Positions 6,949 to 13,686 of a stretch of DNA of 15,194 nt are shown in pieces; the first letter of the stretch is position 1; each line of letters opens with the position of its first letter. This stretch comes from CAYQAJ01 sp964415245 (lineage in GTDB: Bacteria; Planctomycetota; Planctomycetia; Pirellulales; Pirellulaceae). The stretch covers positions 1 through 15,194 of the forward strand of contig CAYQAJ010000110.1 of the NCBI GenBank assembly GCA_964415245.1, in the 5' to 3' direction. The position numbers and the translations under genes are program-made. The notes under the pieces were generated by a model. It saw nothing but the letters and a program-made list of their open reading frames with translations, ran no database searches and had not been told where the DNA came from.

Positions 6949-7129
6949 TGGGATTCCCAACAAAAAGATTGAACGGCGAGAAGCGCGATATTCCGTCCAC
7001 CTGCGACGACGGAAACCGCACGGTCTTTACCCCAATCCGCCCGATCGATCGAGCGATATCCGGCGCTTCGGTCACATCGAGCGACACGCGAATCTGACCG
7101 AGGACGCAAGTTCCGGCACAACCGCTAGA

Positions 7130-7158
7130 TTGTGCCTAATCCACAGGGTCGTTATAAC
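7130..7158 (+). promoter_or_regulatory. candidate promoter/operator of the zinc operon
   Basis: TTGTGC (7130-7135) and TATAAC (7153-7158) are 17 bp apart, with the -10 matching five of six consensus bases and the -35 only three. The -10 sits inside the perfect palindrome GTTATAAC (7151-7158). Known Zur operators in several bacteria have palindromic A/T-rich cores of this sort, so repression by a Zur-like regulator when zinc is plentiful is a reasonable inference. The flanks are not a full match to any consensus I can recall. The first gene starts 52 nt downstream. Confidence 0.4.
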
Positions 7159-7210
7159 CGATACAAGAGGATACCCCTTCATCTGAAGGTCCGCGCCCGG
7201 GGGATTTCCC

Positions 7211-7513
7211 TTGTCGAAGCCGTCGAAACTGCGACTGTTTGCCGCCGCCGCCCTGCTGGTTTTCGCGATGGGCCAGGCGTTGTGCTTGCTGCACTATGAG
7301 CACGAGCATGAACACTGCGATTCGGACGACGGGAACTCCTGTACGGTTTGCAGTGTTCTGCACCAGGCCGCGGTGCTGGAGTTGAGTGCTCCGCCGTCCC
7401 TCACGGCACCCGTCGCGAGCGAGGTCGCGGCGTCGGTTCCCGAAGCTCCTGTTCTGCAAGTTCGCATTCTTTCCGCGGGCCCACGCTCTCCGCCCGCTAG
7501 CGACGCAGTGTAG
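7211..7513 (+). CDS. His/Cys-rich DUF2946-like small exported protein, first gene of the zinc operon
   Basis: A 100-residue protein starting with TTG (GGGGGA 6 nt upstream). Residues 7-27 form a signal peptide or membrane anchor (LRLFAAAALLVFAMGQALCL). It is followed by a dense metal-ligand patch: HYEHEHEHC (His28, 31, 33, 35, Cys36), then CTVCSVLH (Cys44, Cys47, His51). The end carries GPRSPPAS, like the R-x-PPA tail of DUF2946 proteins, which are small His/Cys proteins often near metal or heme transport genes. It leads the gene set of porin, ZnuA, ZnuC and ZnuB, so a periplasmic zinc-binding, buffering or delivery role is likely. The role is inferred from residues and context. An alternative start further in is possible. 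Confidence 0.7.
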   Translation: MSKPSKLRLFAAAALLVFAMGQALCLLHYEHEHEHCDSDDGNSCTVCSVLHQAAVLELSAPPSLTAPVASEVAASVPEAPVLQVRILSAGPRSPPASDAV

Positions 7514-7551
7514 CTGCGCGCGTTCTATCTGCGCGACGACACTAGCGCCAC

Positions 7552-7571
7552 CGCACGCCCGTGCGCTTTTT
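7552..7571 (+). terminator. short hairpin plus T-run between the small protein and the porin, possible attenuator
   Basis: CGCAC (7552-7556) pairs with GTGCG (7561-7565) around a GCCC loop, followed by C and five Ts. The stem is only five base pairs, so full termination is doubtful. Partial read-through between the first gene and the rest of the operon is the more likely effect, if any. Confidence 0.3.
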
Positions 7572-7629
7572 CCTGCGCTGTCCATGTCGTTTGCGCATCT
7601 TGAAATCGAGTATTGCGGAGAGACGCAAA

Positions 7630-9321
7630 ATGGGCACGGAGAGCGATGAAGCTAGATTCGGACGTCGTGCGGGACGGCGCGACGCCGTGCGCGTCGCGCT
7701 AACCACCGCGCTATGCGCCGCGTTGGTTTTCCATTGGGTCCGACTCGGCGCGGTAGCGCAGGAAGTCGGCCAAACTTGGCAAAACGATTGTCCGCTGCCG
7801 TACGATTGTCCCGTGCCGATCGAAGCATCGGATGACTGGCAATCGCTGCGGTCGCAAATCGAGCAATTGCAGCAGAGCGACGCGGCCAAGACGCGTCAAA
7901 TCGACGAGCTGCGATTGCGGATCGAGCACCTGGGCATTGCGCCCGCCGCCGATTCCGGCGACGAGCAGCCAGAACGATACCGCGAGGTCTCGCAACCGGC
8001 CGATCAACCCGAGCGATCTCCGCTGGATCGCGCTCTCGACGAGCTGCGCGGCCAGCAGTCGCCGCTCGATCAAGCCATCGAAGGATTGGATGGTTCGCGA
8101 TCGCCGATCGTGGGCGCTCCGGTGGGCGGCTTTGGTCAGCTTCAGCTCATGGACATCTCGCTCGATATTCTCGCCGTCGGGGGTACTTCGACCCAGCGCG
8201 AGGAGTCGATCCAGCAACTCGAAGGGGGTGACCACGATCCGCACAAGCGGGGCTTCACCTTGCAAGGCGCCGAACTGTTTTTGCAAGGCGCCGTCGATCC
8301 GTACTTCGATGCGGCGGCGGGGGTCGCCTTCTTCATCGATCCCGAAGGTGAAACGATCGTCGAGCTGGAGGAGGCGAATTTCACCACTCGCTCCTTGCCG
8401 CATGGGCTGCAAGTCAAGGGAGGGCAGTATTTCACCGAGTTCGGCCGAAACAACCCGACGCATCCCCACGCCTGGCACTGGATCGATCAGCCCATCATCA
8501 ATTCGCGCGTGTTCGGGCCCGACGGCATGCGCGGACCCGGCGTGCGGGTCAGTTGGCTGGTGCCCGTGCAGTGGTATTCCGAAGTGTACCTCGGCATGCA
8601 GAACGCCAACGGCGAAACGATGGCCAGCATGTTGGCCAGCGAAGAATTCTTCGAGGAGCGGCCCATCGGCGGAAGGCCGTTCGTCGCGCGCGACGTGCGG
8701 AGCATGCAGGACCTGCTGTACTACGCGCGGTGGGAGAATTCGTGGACCGACCCCTGCGAAGAGTACACGTGGCTGCTCGGCGCGTCGGTGGCCTTTGGTC
8801 CCAACGCCACGGGTCTGCTCGGCGACACGCAAATCGCCGGGGCTGACCTCACTATGAAATGGAAGCCACAGAACAACGAGCGCGGCTGGCCGTTCCTCAT
8901 CTGGGAGAACGAGCTCATCTATCGTCGCTACGAGGCAGACGCCTTTTTCGACGAGGGCGATCCTGGCGACCCGGGCGATGACATCAGTCTTCCACCCGAC
9001 GATTTGGACGACTGGGGCTTCTACACGCAGGCTCTCTATGGCTTCAAGGTGAATTGGGCCGCCGGCATGCGGTTCGAATACGTCAACGGCCACGGCGACA
9101 GCTTCAACGAGGACTTCCAGCCCATCAGCAACGACGATGACCCGTTTCGCGACGCGCGGTATCGCATCTCGCCGCTGTTGACGTATTATCCGACCGAGTT
9201 TTCGCGGCTGCGGTTGCAATACAACTACGATCACGCCCGACACCTCGACAGCAAGGATGCTCATTCCTTTTGGCTTGGCGCCGAGGTGCTCATCGGTTCC
9301 CACCCCGCCCACAAGTTTTAG
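7630..9321 (+). CDS. zinc-operon outer-membrane porin with N-terminal coiled coil
   Basis: A 563-residue protein. The ATG at 7630 has GGAGA 8 nt upstream; the longer frame from 7561 lacks a good site. Order of parts: basic N-terminus and signal segment to about residue 43 (ending AVAQ); a CPLPYDCPVP stretch; a coiled coil at about 70-100 (LRSQIEQLQQSDAAKTRQID); a polar linker at 104-165 with two copies of the motif SPLDxA[LI]xxL (130-139 and 144-153); then a beta-barrel ending in Phe, typical of outer-membrane proteins. The segments DPHKRGFTLQGAEL, VELEEA and TEFGRNNPTHPHAWHW are ones I recall from porins beside zinc ABC transporters. The His-rich HPHAWHW (278-284) and a very acidic loop (about 437-462) could bind cations. 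It probably admits zinc or zinc chelates to the periplasm, and the linker would lie in the periplasm. It is usually annotated only as hypothetical or porin. Confidence 0.85.
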   Translation: MGTESDEARFGRRAGRRDAVRVALTTALCAALVFHWVRLGAVAQEVGQTWQNDCPLPYDCPVPIEASDDWQSLRSQIEQLQQSDAAKTRQIDELRLRIEHLGIAPAADSGDEQPERYREVSQPADQPERSPLDRALDELRGQQSPLDQAIEGLDGSRSPIVGAPVGGFGQLQLMDISLDILAVGGTSTQREESIQQLEGGDHDPHKRGFTLQGAELFLQGAVDPYFDAAAGVAFFIDPEGETIVELEEANFTTRSLPHGLQVKGGQYFTEFGRNNPTHPHAWHWIDQPIINSRVFGPDGMRGPGVRVSWLVPVQWYSEVYLGMQNANGETMASMLASEEFFEERPIGGRPFVARDVRSMQDLLYYARWENSWTDPCEEYTWLLGASVAFGPNATGLLGDTQIAGADLTMKWKPQNNERGWPFLIWENELIYRRYEADAFFDEGDPGDPGDDISLPPDDLDDWGFYTQALYGFKVNWAAGMRFEYVNGHGDSFNEDFQPISNDDDPFRDARYRISPLLTYYPTEFSRLRLQYNYDHARHLDSKDAHSFWLGAEVLIGSHPAHKF

Positions 9322-9336
9322 ATAGAAGGTGCGAGA

Positions 9337-10398
9337 ATGAACCTCATACAGAATACCTTCCGAGTATTGGCTGGCCTTGGCGGCGTGCTGCTGGCTTTGT
9401 CTTTTAGCGGCTCGACGGCAATGGCGCAGCGGATTAACGTCGTGGCCAGTGTGCCGGAAGTGGGCAGCCTGGTCGAGGAAATCGGCGGCGACGCGGTTTC
9501 GCTCACCGTGATTGCCAAGGGGACCGAAGACCCGCACTTCGTCGAGGCTAAGCCGAGTTTCGTCAAAGCCGCGAGTCGGGCCGATCTTTTGGTAATCGTG
9601 GGCATGCAATTGGAGATCGGCTGGACGCCGGTCGTGCTGCAAGGCGCACGCAACTCGGCGATTCTGCCCGGCGGAACCGGCTACCTCGATCTATCCACCG
9701 CGATCAAACCGATGGAGCTTCCCACGGGGCGCGTCGACCGATCGATGGGCGACGTGCACCCCAACGGCAACCCGCACTACTTGCTCGATCCGCTCAACGG
9801 GCTGTTAGCCGCGGCGCTGATCCGCGACAAGCTTTCCGGTCTGCGTCCGCGGCAAAAGGAGTACTTCCACGATCGCTACGACGAGTTCGCCAAGAACGTG
9901 TGTTCCATGCTTGTCGGCGACGAATTGATGAAAAAGTACAGCGTCGACGACGTGCCCAAGCTGGCCCTGCTGTTCGAGTACGACAAGCTGGAATCGTTCC
10001 TGGCCACCCAGCACCAGGATGGCCTGTTGGGTGGCTGGCTGGGCATGATGCAGCCCTATTACGGAGCCAAGGTAGTCGACGACCACAACCTGTGGCCGTA
10101 TTTCGCGCGGCGGTTCGGCATTCAGGTTGCCGGTCACCTGGAGCCCAAGCCGGGCATCCAGCCGACGACGCAGCACCTGGGCGAAGTGATCGAGCAGATG
10201 CGGGCCGATGGAATTCACGTGGTGCTGGCCAACGCCTACTACGACCCGCGCCACGCGCAGTTTGTGGCCGGGCGGACGGGGGCGACGGTCGTGAATATGG
10301 CCCATCAGGTGTCTGCTCGTCGCGACACCGACGACTATCTTTCGATGGTCGATTACAACGTACGTCAACTGGCTGCGGCCTTGGGAAAGGGAAAATGA
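9337..10398 (+). CDS. znuA: zinc/manganese ABC transporter substrate-binding protein (ZnuA family)
   Basis: A 353-residue periplasmic protein with a signal peptide ending STAMA-Q (residue 30). The mature start NVVASVPEVGSLVEEIGGD is typical of cluster A-I metal-binding proteins. The ligand histidines fit the family: His67 in EDPHFVE, His147 in NPHYLLDP and His250 in DDHNLWPYFARRFG, with an acidic or histidine ligand probable near YYDPRHA (303-306). The long His-rich loop seen in many ZnuA proteins is missing; only DVHPNGNPH lies in that area. Metal storage may have moved to the His/Cys-rich small protein at the start of the operon. The gene begins 15 nt after the porin, with AAGG upstream, and overlaps the ATPase gene (ATGA). 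Zinc is favoured over manganese by the three histidines and the context, but this is not proven. Confidence 0.92.
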   Translation: MNLIQNTFRVLAGLGGVLLALSFSGSTAMAQRINVVASVPEVGSLVEEIGGDAVSLTVIAKGTEDPHFVEAKPSFVKAASRADLLVIVGMQLEIGWTPVVLQGARNSAILPGGTGYLDLSTAIKPMELPTGRVDRSMGDVHPNGNPHYLLDPLNGLLAAALIRDKLSGLRPRQKEYFHDRYDEFAKNVCSMLVGDELMKKYSVDDVPKLALLFEYDKLESFLATQHQDGLLGGWLGMMQPYYGAKVVDDHNLWPYFARRFGIQVAGHLEPKPGIQPTTQHLGEVIEQMRADGIHVVLANAYYDPRHAQFVAGRTGATVVNMAHQVSARRDTDDYLSMVDYNVRQLAAALGKGK

Positions 10399-11183
10399 CC
10401 GCCACCACCGCGATGAAATCGAATCGCCGCACGGCGACTCCGCTGATCGAGGCCGACAACTTGCGCTTGGGTTACGGTCGGCGCACGGTGCTCGACCACG
10501 TCTCGCTCGACATCCACGGCGGCGAATTCTGGTTCTTTCTCGGCGCCAACGGGACTGGCAAGAGCACGCTGCTCAAGGCGATTCTCGGCGTGTTACCTCC
10601 GCAAGCCGGTCGGCTTCAATCCCACGTCGCCGCGCAGCAAATCGGGCTGGTGCCACAGCGCTGCGACTTCAATTCATCGCTTCCGACCACCGTCCGCGAG
10701 TTTGTGCAGTTCGGGCTGGTGGGGCTGAAAGTGACGCGAGAAGAAGCTCGCCAACGGTTTGACTGGGCCCTCGACCATGTGGATTTGGCGCCGCTGCGGG
10801 ATCGCAATTACTGGTCGCTCTCGGGCGGTCAGCGGCAAAGGGCGCTGGTGGCGCGGGCGCTAGTCCGCCGGCCAAGTCTCTTGCTGGCCGACGAACCGAC
10901 GAACGGGTTGGATCTGATCGCGCACAACACGTTGCTCGATGCGCTATCCGCCTTGCACCGCAGCGAGAAGCTGGCGGTCGTGATGATCGCACACGATCTG
11001 TTGGTGGCCGCACGCTACTGCACGCACATTGCCTTGTTTCATGGCGGCGGCGTGGCGGCCGGGCCAGCAACTACGGTGTTCCAGCCTGCTCAGCTCCAGC
11101 GCATTTATCACCTTCCTGCCGACGTGTGCGAGAAGATCGCGGGAATGGCGGACGACCGCGGCGGCGCGGCAGACGAATCATGA
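10395..11183 (+). CDS. znuC: zinc ABC transporter ATP-binding protein (ZnuC family)
   Basis: A 262-residue cytoplasmic ATPase. Walker A GANGTGKST at 50-58, Q-loop Gln88 in VPQR, signature LSGGQ at 142-146, Walker B LLLADE at 162-167 and the switch histidine His200 in AHD are all present, so it should be active. The ATG at 10395 overlaps the znuA stop. A much longer frame extends upstream, but it reads through znuA in another frame and is not real. The stop overlaps the permease start (ATGA at 11180). It powers import through the permease encoded next. The C-terminal 60 residues are unremarkable. Confidence 0.93.
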   Translation: MTATTAMKSNRRTATPLIEADNLRLGYGRRTVLDHVSLDIHGGEFWFFLGANGTGKSTLLKAILGVLPPQAGRLQSHVAAQQIGLVPQRCDFNSSLPTTVREFVQFGLVGLKVTREEARQRFDWALDHVDLAPLRDRNYWSLSGGQRQRALVARALVRRPSLLLADEPTNGLDLIAHNTLLDALSALHRSEKLAVVMIAHDLLVAARYCTHIALFHGGGVAAGPATTVFQPAQLQRIYHLPADVCEKIAGMADDRGGAADES

Positions 11184-12322
11184 TGCGATACGAAGCGCAC
11201 GCTGCTCGTCAACAAGCCGATCGAAACCGGCGCGAGTTCTCGATCGCCTGCCTGGCGTTGACGCTATTGTGTATCGCGCGACCGACTGCGGTGATGGCCG
11301 ACGACGAAAGGCCCGACGCCGCGCCGCCTGCCCAGAAACAATCGGGCGAGACGGGCAAGTCGCCTCTCGACGCCGCACTCAAGGGGCTCCAAGAACAGCC
11401 CCGGCCCATCGACGCCGAGCCGCAGCCGACGCCCGCGGAGTCGACCGTTTCCGATTCGCCGCGACCCGGGATGATTCGGGCCTTTCTCAATTCGTGGACG
11501 TTGTTCCACAATACCTATCTGGCCGGATGGCTCATCGCGCTGGCGCTATCGCTGGTCGGTGTGTTGGTGGTGGCCCGCAATCAGATCTTCATCGGCGCCG
11601 CGGTATCGCAGGCGTCGATGTTGGGCGTGGCAGCGGGATTGTGGGCCAGCGGATTCCTGGTGGGGCAATCGTGGCACTGGTTGGAGTCCGATTCCTTCCT
11701 TTCCAGCCTGGCCGTGGCGGCGTCGGTCGTTGCCGCACTTGTGACGGCCCGCGGCGGCCAGGCAGGGCATGAGAGCGTCGAATCGCTCACCGGCTGGGTG
11801 TTTTTGATTTGTGCCAGCGCTTCGATTCTGATTGTGTCGCATAGTCCCCACGGTTTGGAGGAAGTGCACCGTCTGCTGTCGTCGAGCATCATCGGCTCAA
11901 CGCCCACCGACGTTGCGGTATTCGCGGCGCTGGCAGGGCTGTCGGCGGTGGGGACTTTCTTGTTCGGTCGCCGGCTGCTGTTATTCGCGCTCGATCCCGA
12001 GATGGCTACGGCGGTCGGCATGCGCACGGGACTGTGGGCGGCTGTGTTCTGCGTGTGGCTGGGCTTGAGCGTTGGACTATCGGTGAGGGCCTCGGGCATG
12101 CTCTATTCTTTCGGCATGTTGGTGCTGCCCGCGCTGATCGCCAAGAACATCTGCCGCGAAGTCCGGCCGATGCTCGTGGTCAGCCCCGTGCTGGCCGTTG
12201 CCATTGCGACGGTAGGATTTGTGCTGGCCAACTACTACGACTTTCCGCCGGCGCAAATGACGGTGGCGCTAGCTTGCGTGCTCCTGATCGTGGCCTGGGC
12301 CGTCCCACGAATACGCCGTTAA
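11180..12322 (+). CDS. znuB: zinc ABC transporter permease (ZnuB, ABC-3 family) with an N-terminal periplasmic extension
   Basis: A 380-residue protein, about 100 longer than usual for the family. From residue 105 it is a normal ABC-3 permease with seven or eight membrane segments: the coupling-region-like SLVGVLVVARNQIFIGAAVSQASMLG area, GRRLLLFALDPEMATAVGMR, and GMLYSFGMLVLPALIAKN with the conserved end NYYDFPPAQMTVAL. The extra N-terminus has a hydrophobic stretch ending AVMA-DD (residues 20-40), like a cleavable signal peptide or a first anchor. A Pro/Glu-rich, disordered-looking arm at 41-97 follows. The arm contains SPLDAALKGL (61-70), matching two motifs in the porin linker. The start ATG overlaps the znuC stop; the frame is open further upstream inside znuC, but the overlap start fits the operon. 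If the hydrophobic stretch is a signal, the arm lies in the periplasm. Confidence 0.92.
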   Translation: MMRYEAHAARQQADRNRREFSIACLALTLLCIARPTAVMADDERPDAAPPAQKQSGETGKSPLDAALKGLQEQPRPIDAEPQPTPAESTVSDSPRPGMIRAFLNSWTLFHNTYLAGWLIALALSLVGVLVVARNQIFIGAAVSQASMLGVAAGLWASGFLVGQSWHWLESDSFLSSLAVAASVVAALVTARGGQAGHESVESLTGWVFLICASASILIVSHSPHGLEEVHRLLSSSIIGSTPTDVAVFAALAGLSAVGTFLFGRRLLLFALDPEMATAVGMRTGLWAAVFCVWLGLSVGLSVRASGMLYSFGMLVLPALIAKNICREVRPMLVVSPVLAVAIATVGFVLANYYDFPPAQMTVALACVLLIVAWAVPRIRR

Positions 12323-12342
12323 TCCGGCCGACTGTTGCCGGA
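12323..12342 (+). other. hairpin just after znuB
   Basis: TCCGGC pairs with GCCGGA around an 8-nt loop directly behind the znuB stop. No T-run follows, so it is at best a weak terminator or RNA-stabilising hairpin for the zinc operon. The opposing SGNH gene ends about 100 nt further on. Confidence 0.3.
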
Positions 12343-12444
12343 ATGTGAACAAGCGCGAAGAGCATTTACCCTGAACGGCCTGTTCTGCCGATACCGGCCT
12401 TTCACGTCGAGTTTATGCGACGCCTTGACGCCGCGACATTTCTT

Positions 12445-13668
12445 CTACTTCTCGCTGGTCCCAACCCTCTCCGCCTCTAGCGTCGCGAGACTGCGGGGCA
12501 GCTCACCTCCCTGCAACCACCGTTGAAAGGCGGCGTCGGCGAGTAGTTCGCTTGCCAGCCGCGCGTAGCCCGCGCTGAGCGGATGGCTGGCGTCGGCGTA
12601 CTCGTCGCTCGGCAGCGGCGGCGGCGACGTGAACGGAATACGGCGATTGCTCAACCATTGCTCGACCTGCCGCCGCAACGCCTGGTAGCGCTGCCTGCTG
12701 CCTGGCATCAGCATGTGCTCGTTGAGCGGGCCGACGACCACGAATACCCGGTTGCCGCGGGATTGCAGCCGCTCGACCGTGTCGCGAAACGCCGACCACT
12801 GCAGCGACGTGTCGAGATCCATCCAGGGGAGGTCTTGCGGCACGAGGCCCTGGTCGAACCAGGCAACCGGCGGGCGGCGCAGCTCCTGGCTGTCGTCGAG
12901 ACGCGGTTCGTCGCCGAGTGCGAACGGATTCGCGTAGGGGTGTTCCAGAGTCCAGTCCGGCAGATTCTGGCCGTCCCAATACTCGAAGCGCAAGTGCCGC
13001 GCCCAGCCGAGATAGGGGACGTTGCGGTCGACGACGTTTCCCATGCGGTCGGAAATCGACGCGGAGTAGCTGGGGATGTGCGGGAGCAACTGCGGAACGA
13101 GCCGCGGGTGATTGAACGACTGCTCCTTGCTGGCGCTCAAGTCCCGCTCCGGCGAGCTCATCCACAACAGATTGCAGTGCACGATGACCGGTACGCCGGT
13201 GAGGCTCGTCGCGTAGTGTCGCACGAGTCCCGTGAGAGCCAGCGGATGCGCACCGTTGAGGCCCAGGTTGGCGAACTTCGCGTTGGGAAGCTGTTGCGCC
13301 GCAGCCTGTCGGTTCAGATGCGCCGTGAGCGTGTCTTGCGGCGTCACGTACTCGCCCCACACCACCGAATCGCCGATGACGGCAATCTGCTTGTCGGCGG
13401 CGGACCTGGCAACGACCCGACTGTAGAGCCAGTAGTCTTCGCTGTACGCATAAGGGATGCGGTAATCGGGCGTCGCGGGGAGCGGCTCCCCGCGCTGCCA
13501 CAGCACGGGCGCGAGCACCATCACCGGCACCGCCAGCAGGACGACCGCGGCCCATTGCCGCAGGCTCAGCCGCATCGCGGTGGCGCCGTACGGCGGCTCG
13601 GTTTCACCGACCTGTCGTTCGCTCGATGAGACGACTGCGCTGTGATTGTCGGCTTGTTCGTGCGACAT
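12445..13668 (-). CDS. SGNH-hydrolase-like protein, acetylation partner of the MBOAT protein
   Basis: A 407-residue protein: about 35 hydrophilic N-terminal residues, a membrane anchor at about 37-56 (QWAAVVLLAVPVMVLAPVLW), then an SGNH-type domain facing the periplasm. Visible family blocks are the nucleophile GDS (99-101, in VIGDSVVWGEY), the glycine/asparagine block NLGLNG (134-139), Asn316 in VGPLN, and the D-x-x-H pair Asp359/His362 in DASHP. All catalytic residues are therefore present. It starts 18 nt after the MBOAT stop and is surely co-transcribed. In AlgI/AlgJ/AlgX-like systems the SGNH partner places acetyl groups on an exported polysaccharide, and that is the likely role here. 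The segment encoding residues 358-387 is duplicated at 6589-6680. The last 20 residues lie beyond the duplicated part and look weakly conserved. Confidence 0.87.
   Translation of the reverse strand: MSHEQADNHSAVVSSSERQVGETEPPYGATAMRLSLRQWAAVVLLAVPVMVLAPVLWQRGEPLPATPDYRIPYAYSEDYWLYSRVVARSAADKQIAVIGDSVVWGEYVTPQDTLTAHLNRQAAAQQLPNAKFANLGLNGAHPLALTGLVRHYATSLTGVPVIVHCNLLWMSSPERDLSASKEQSFNHPRLVPQLLPHIPSYSASISDRMGNVVDRNVPYLGWARHLRFEYWDGQNLPDWTLEHPYANPFALGDEPRLDDSQELRRPPVAWFDQGLVPQDLPWMDLDTSLQWSAFRDTVERLQSRGNRVFVVVGPLNEHMLMPGSRQRYQALRRQVEQWLSNRRIPFTSPPPLPSDEYADASHPLSAGYARLASELLADAAFQRWLQGGELPRSLATLEAERVGTSEK
12507..12598 (+). repeat. 92-bp direct repeat, right copy (inside the SGNH gene)
   Basis: 91/92 identical to 6589-6680 in direct orientation. 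This copy lies within an intact coding frame and covers the DASH catalytic block. Confidence 0.95.
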
Positions 13669-13686
13669 GGATTGACTCGCTGAACA

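Larger units (their letters stand above)
6417..7129. other. largely non-coding stretch with a gene fragment
   Basis: About 700 bp between the start of the leftward NHL gene and the promoter of the zinc operon. It contains the NHL promoter candidate, the 92-bp orphan copy of the SGNH gene (6589-6680) and one possible small secreted protein (6727-6948). From 6949 to 7129 I see no gene: frames are short, end in stops and lack ribosome binding sites. Confidence 0.5.

Noticed and set aside
7711..9642. 643-codon open frame on the minus strand opposite the porin and znuA
   Set aside because: It is an antisense shadow in high-GC DNA. The plus strand encodes recognisable porin and ZnuA sequence, and the minus frame has no domain and Arg/His/Val-rich composition.
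9900..10394. Upstream extension of the ZnuC frame into znuA
   Set aside because: It reads znuA in the wrong frame. The ATPase fold begins after the overlap ATG at 10395.
12583..13629. Long plus-strand frame opposite the SGNH gene
   Set aside because: Shadow of a clear SGNH coding sequence.
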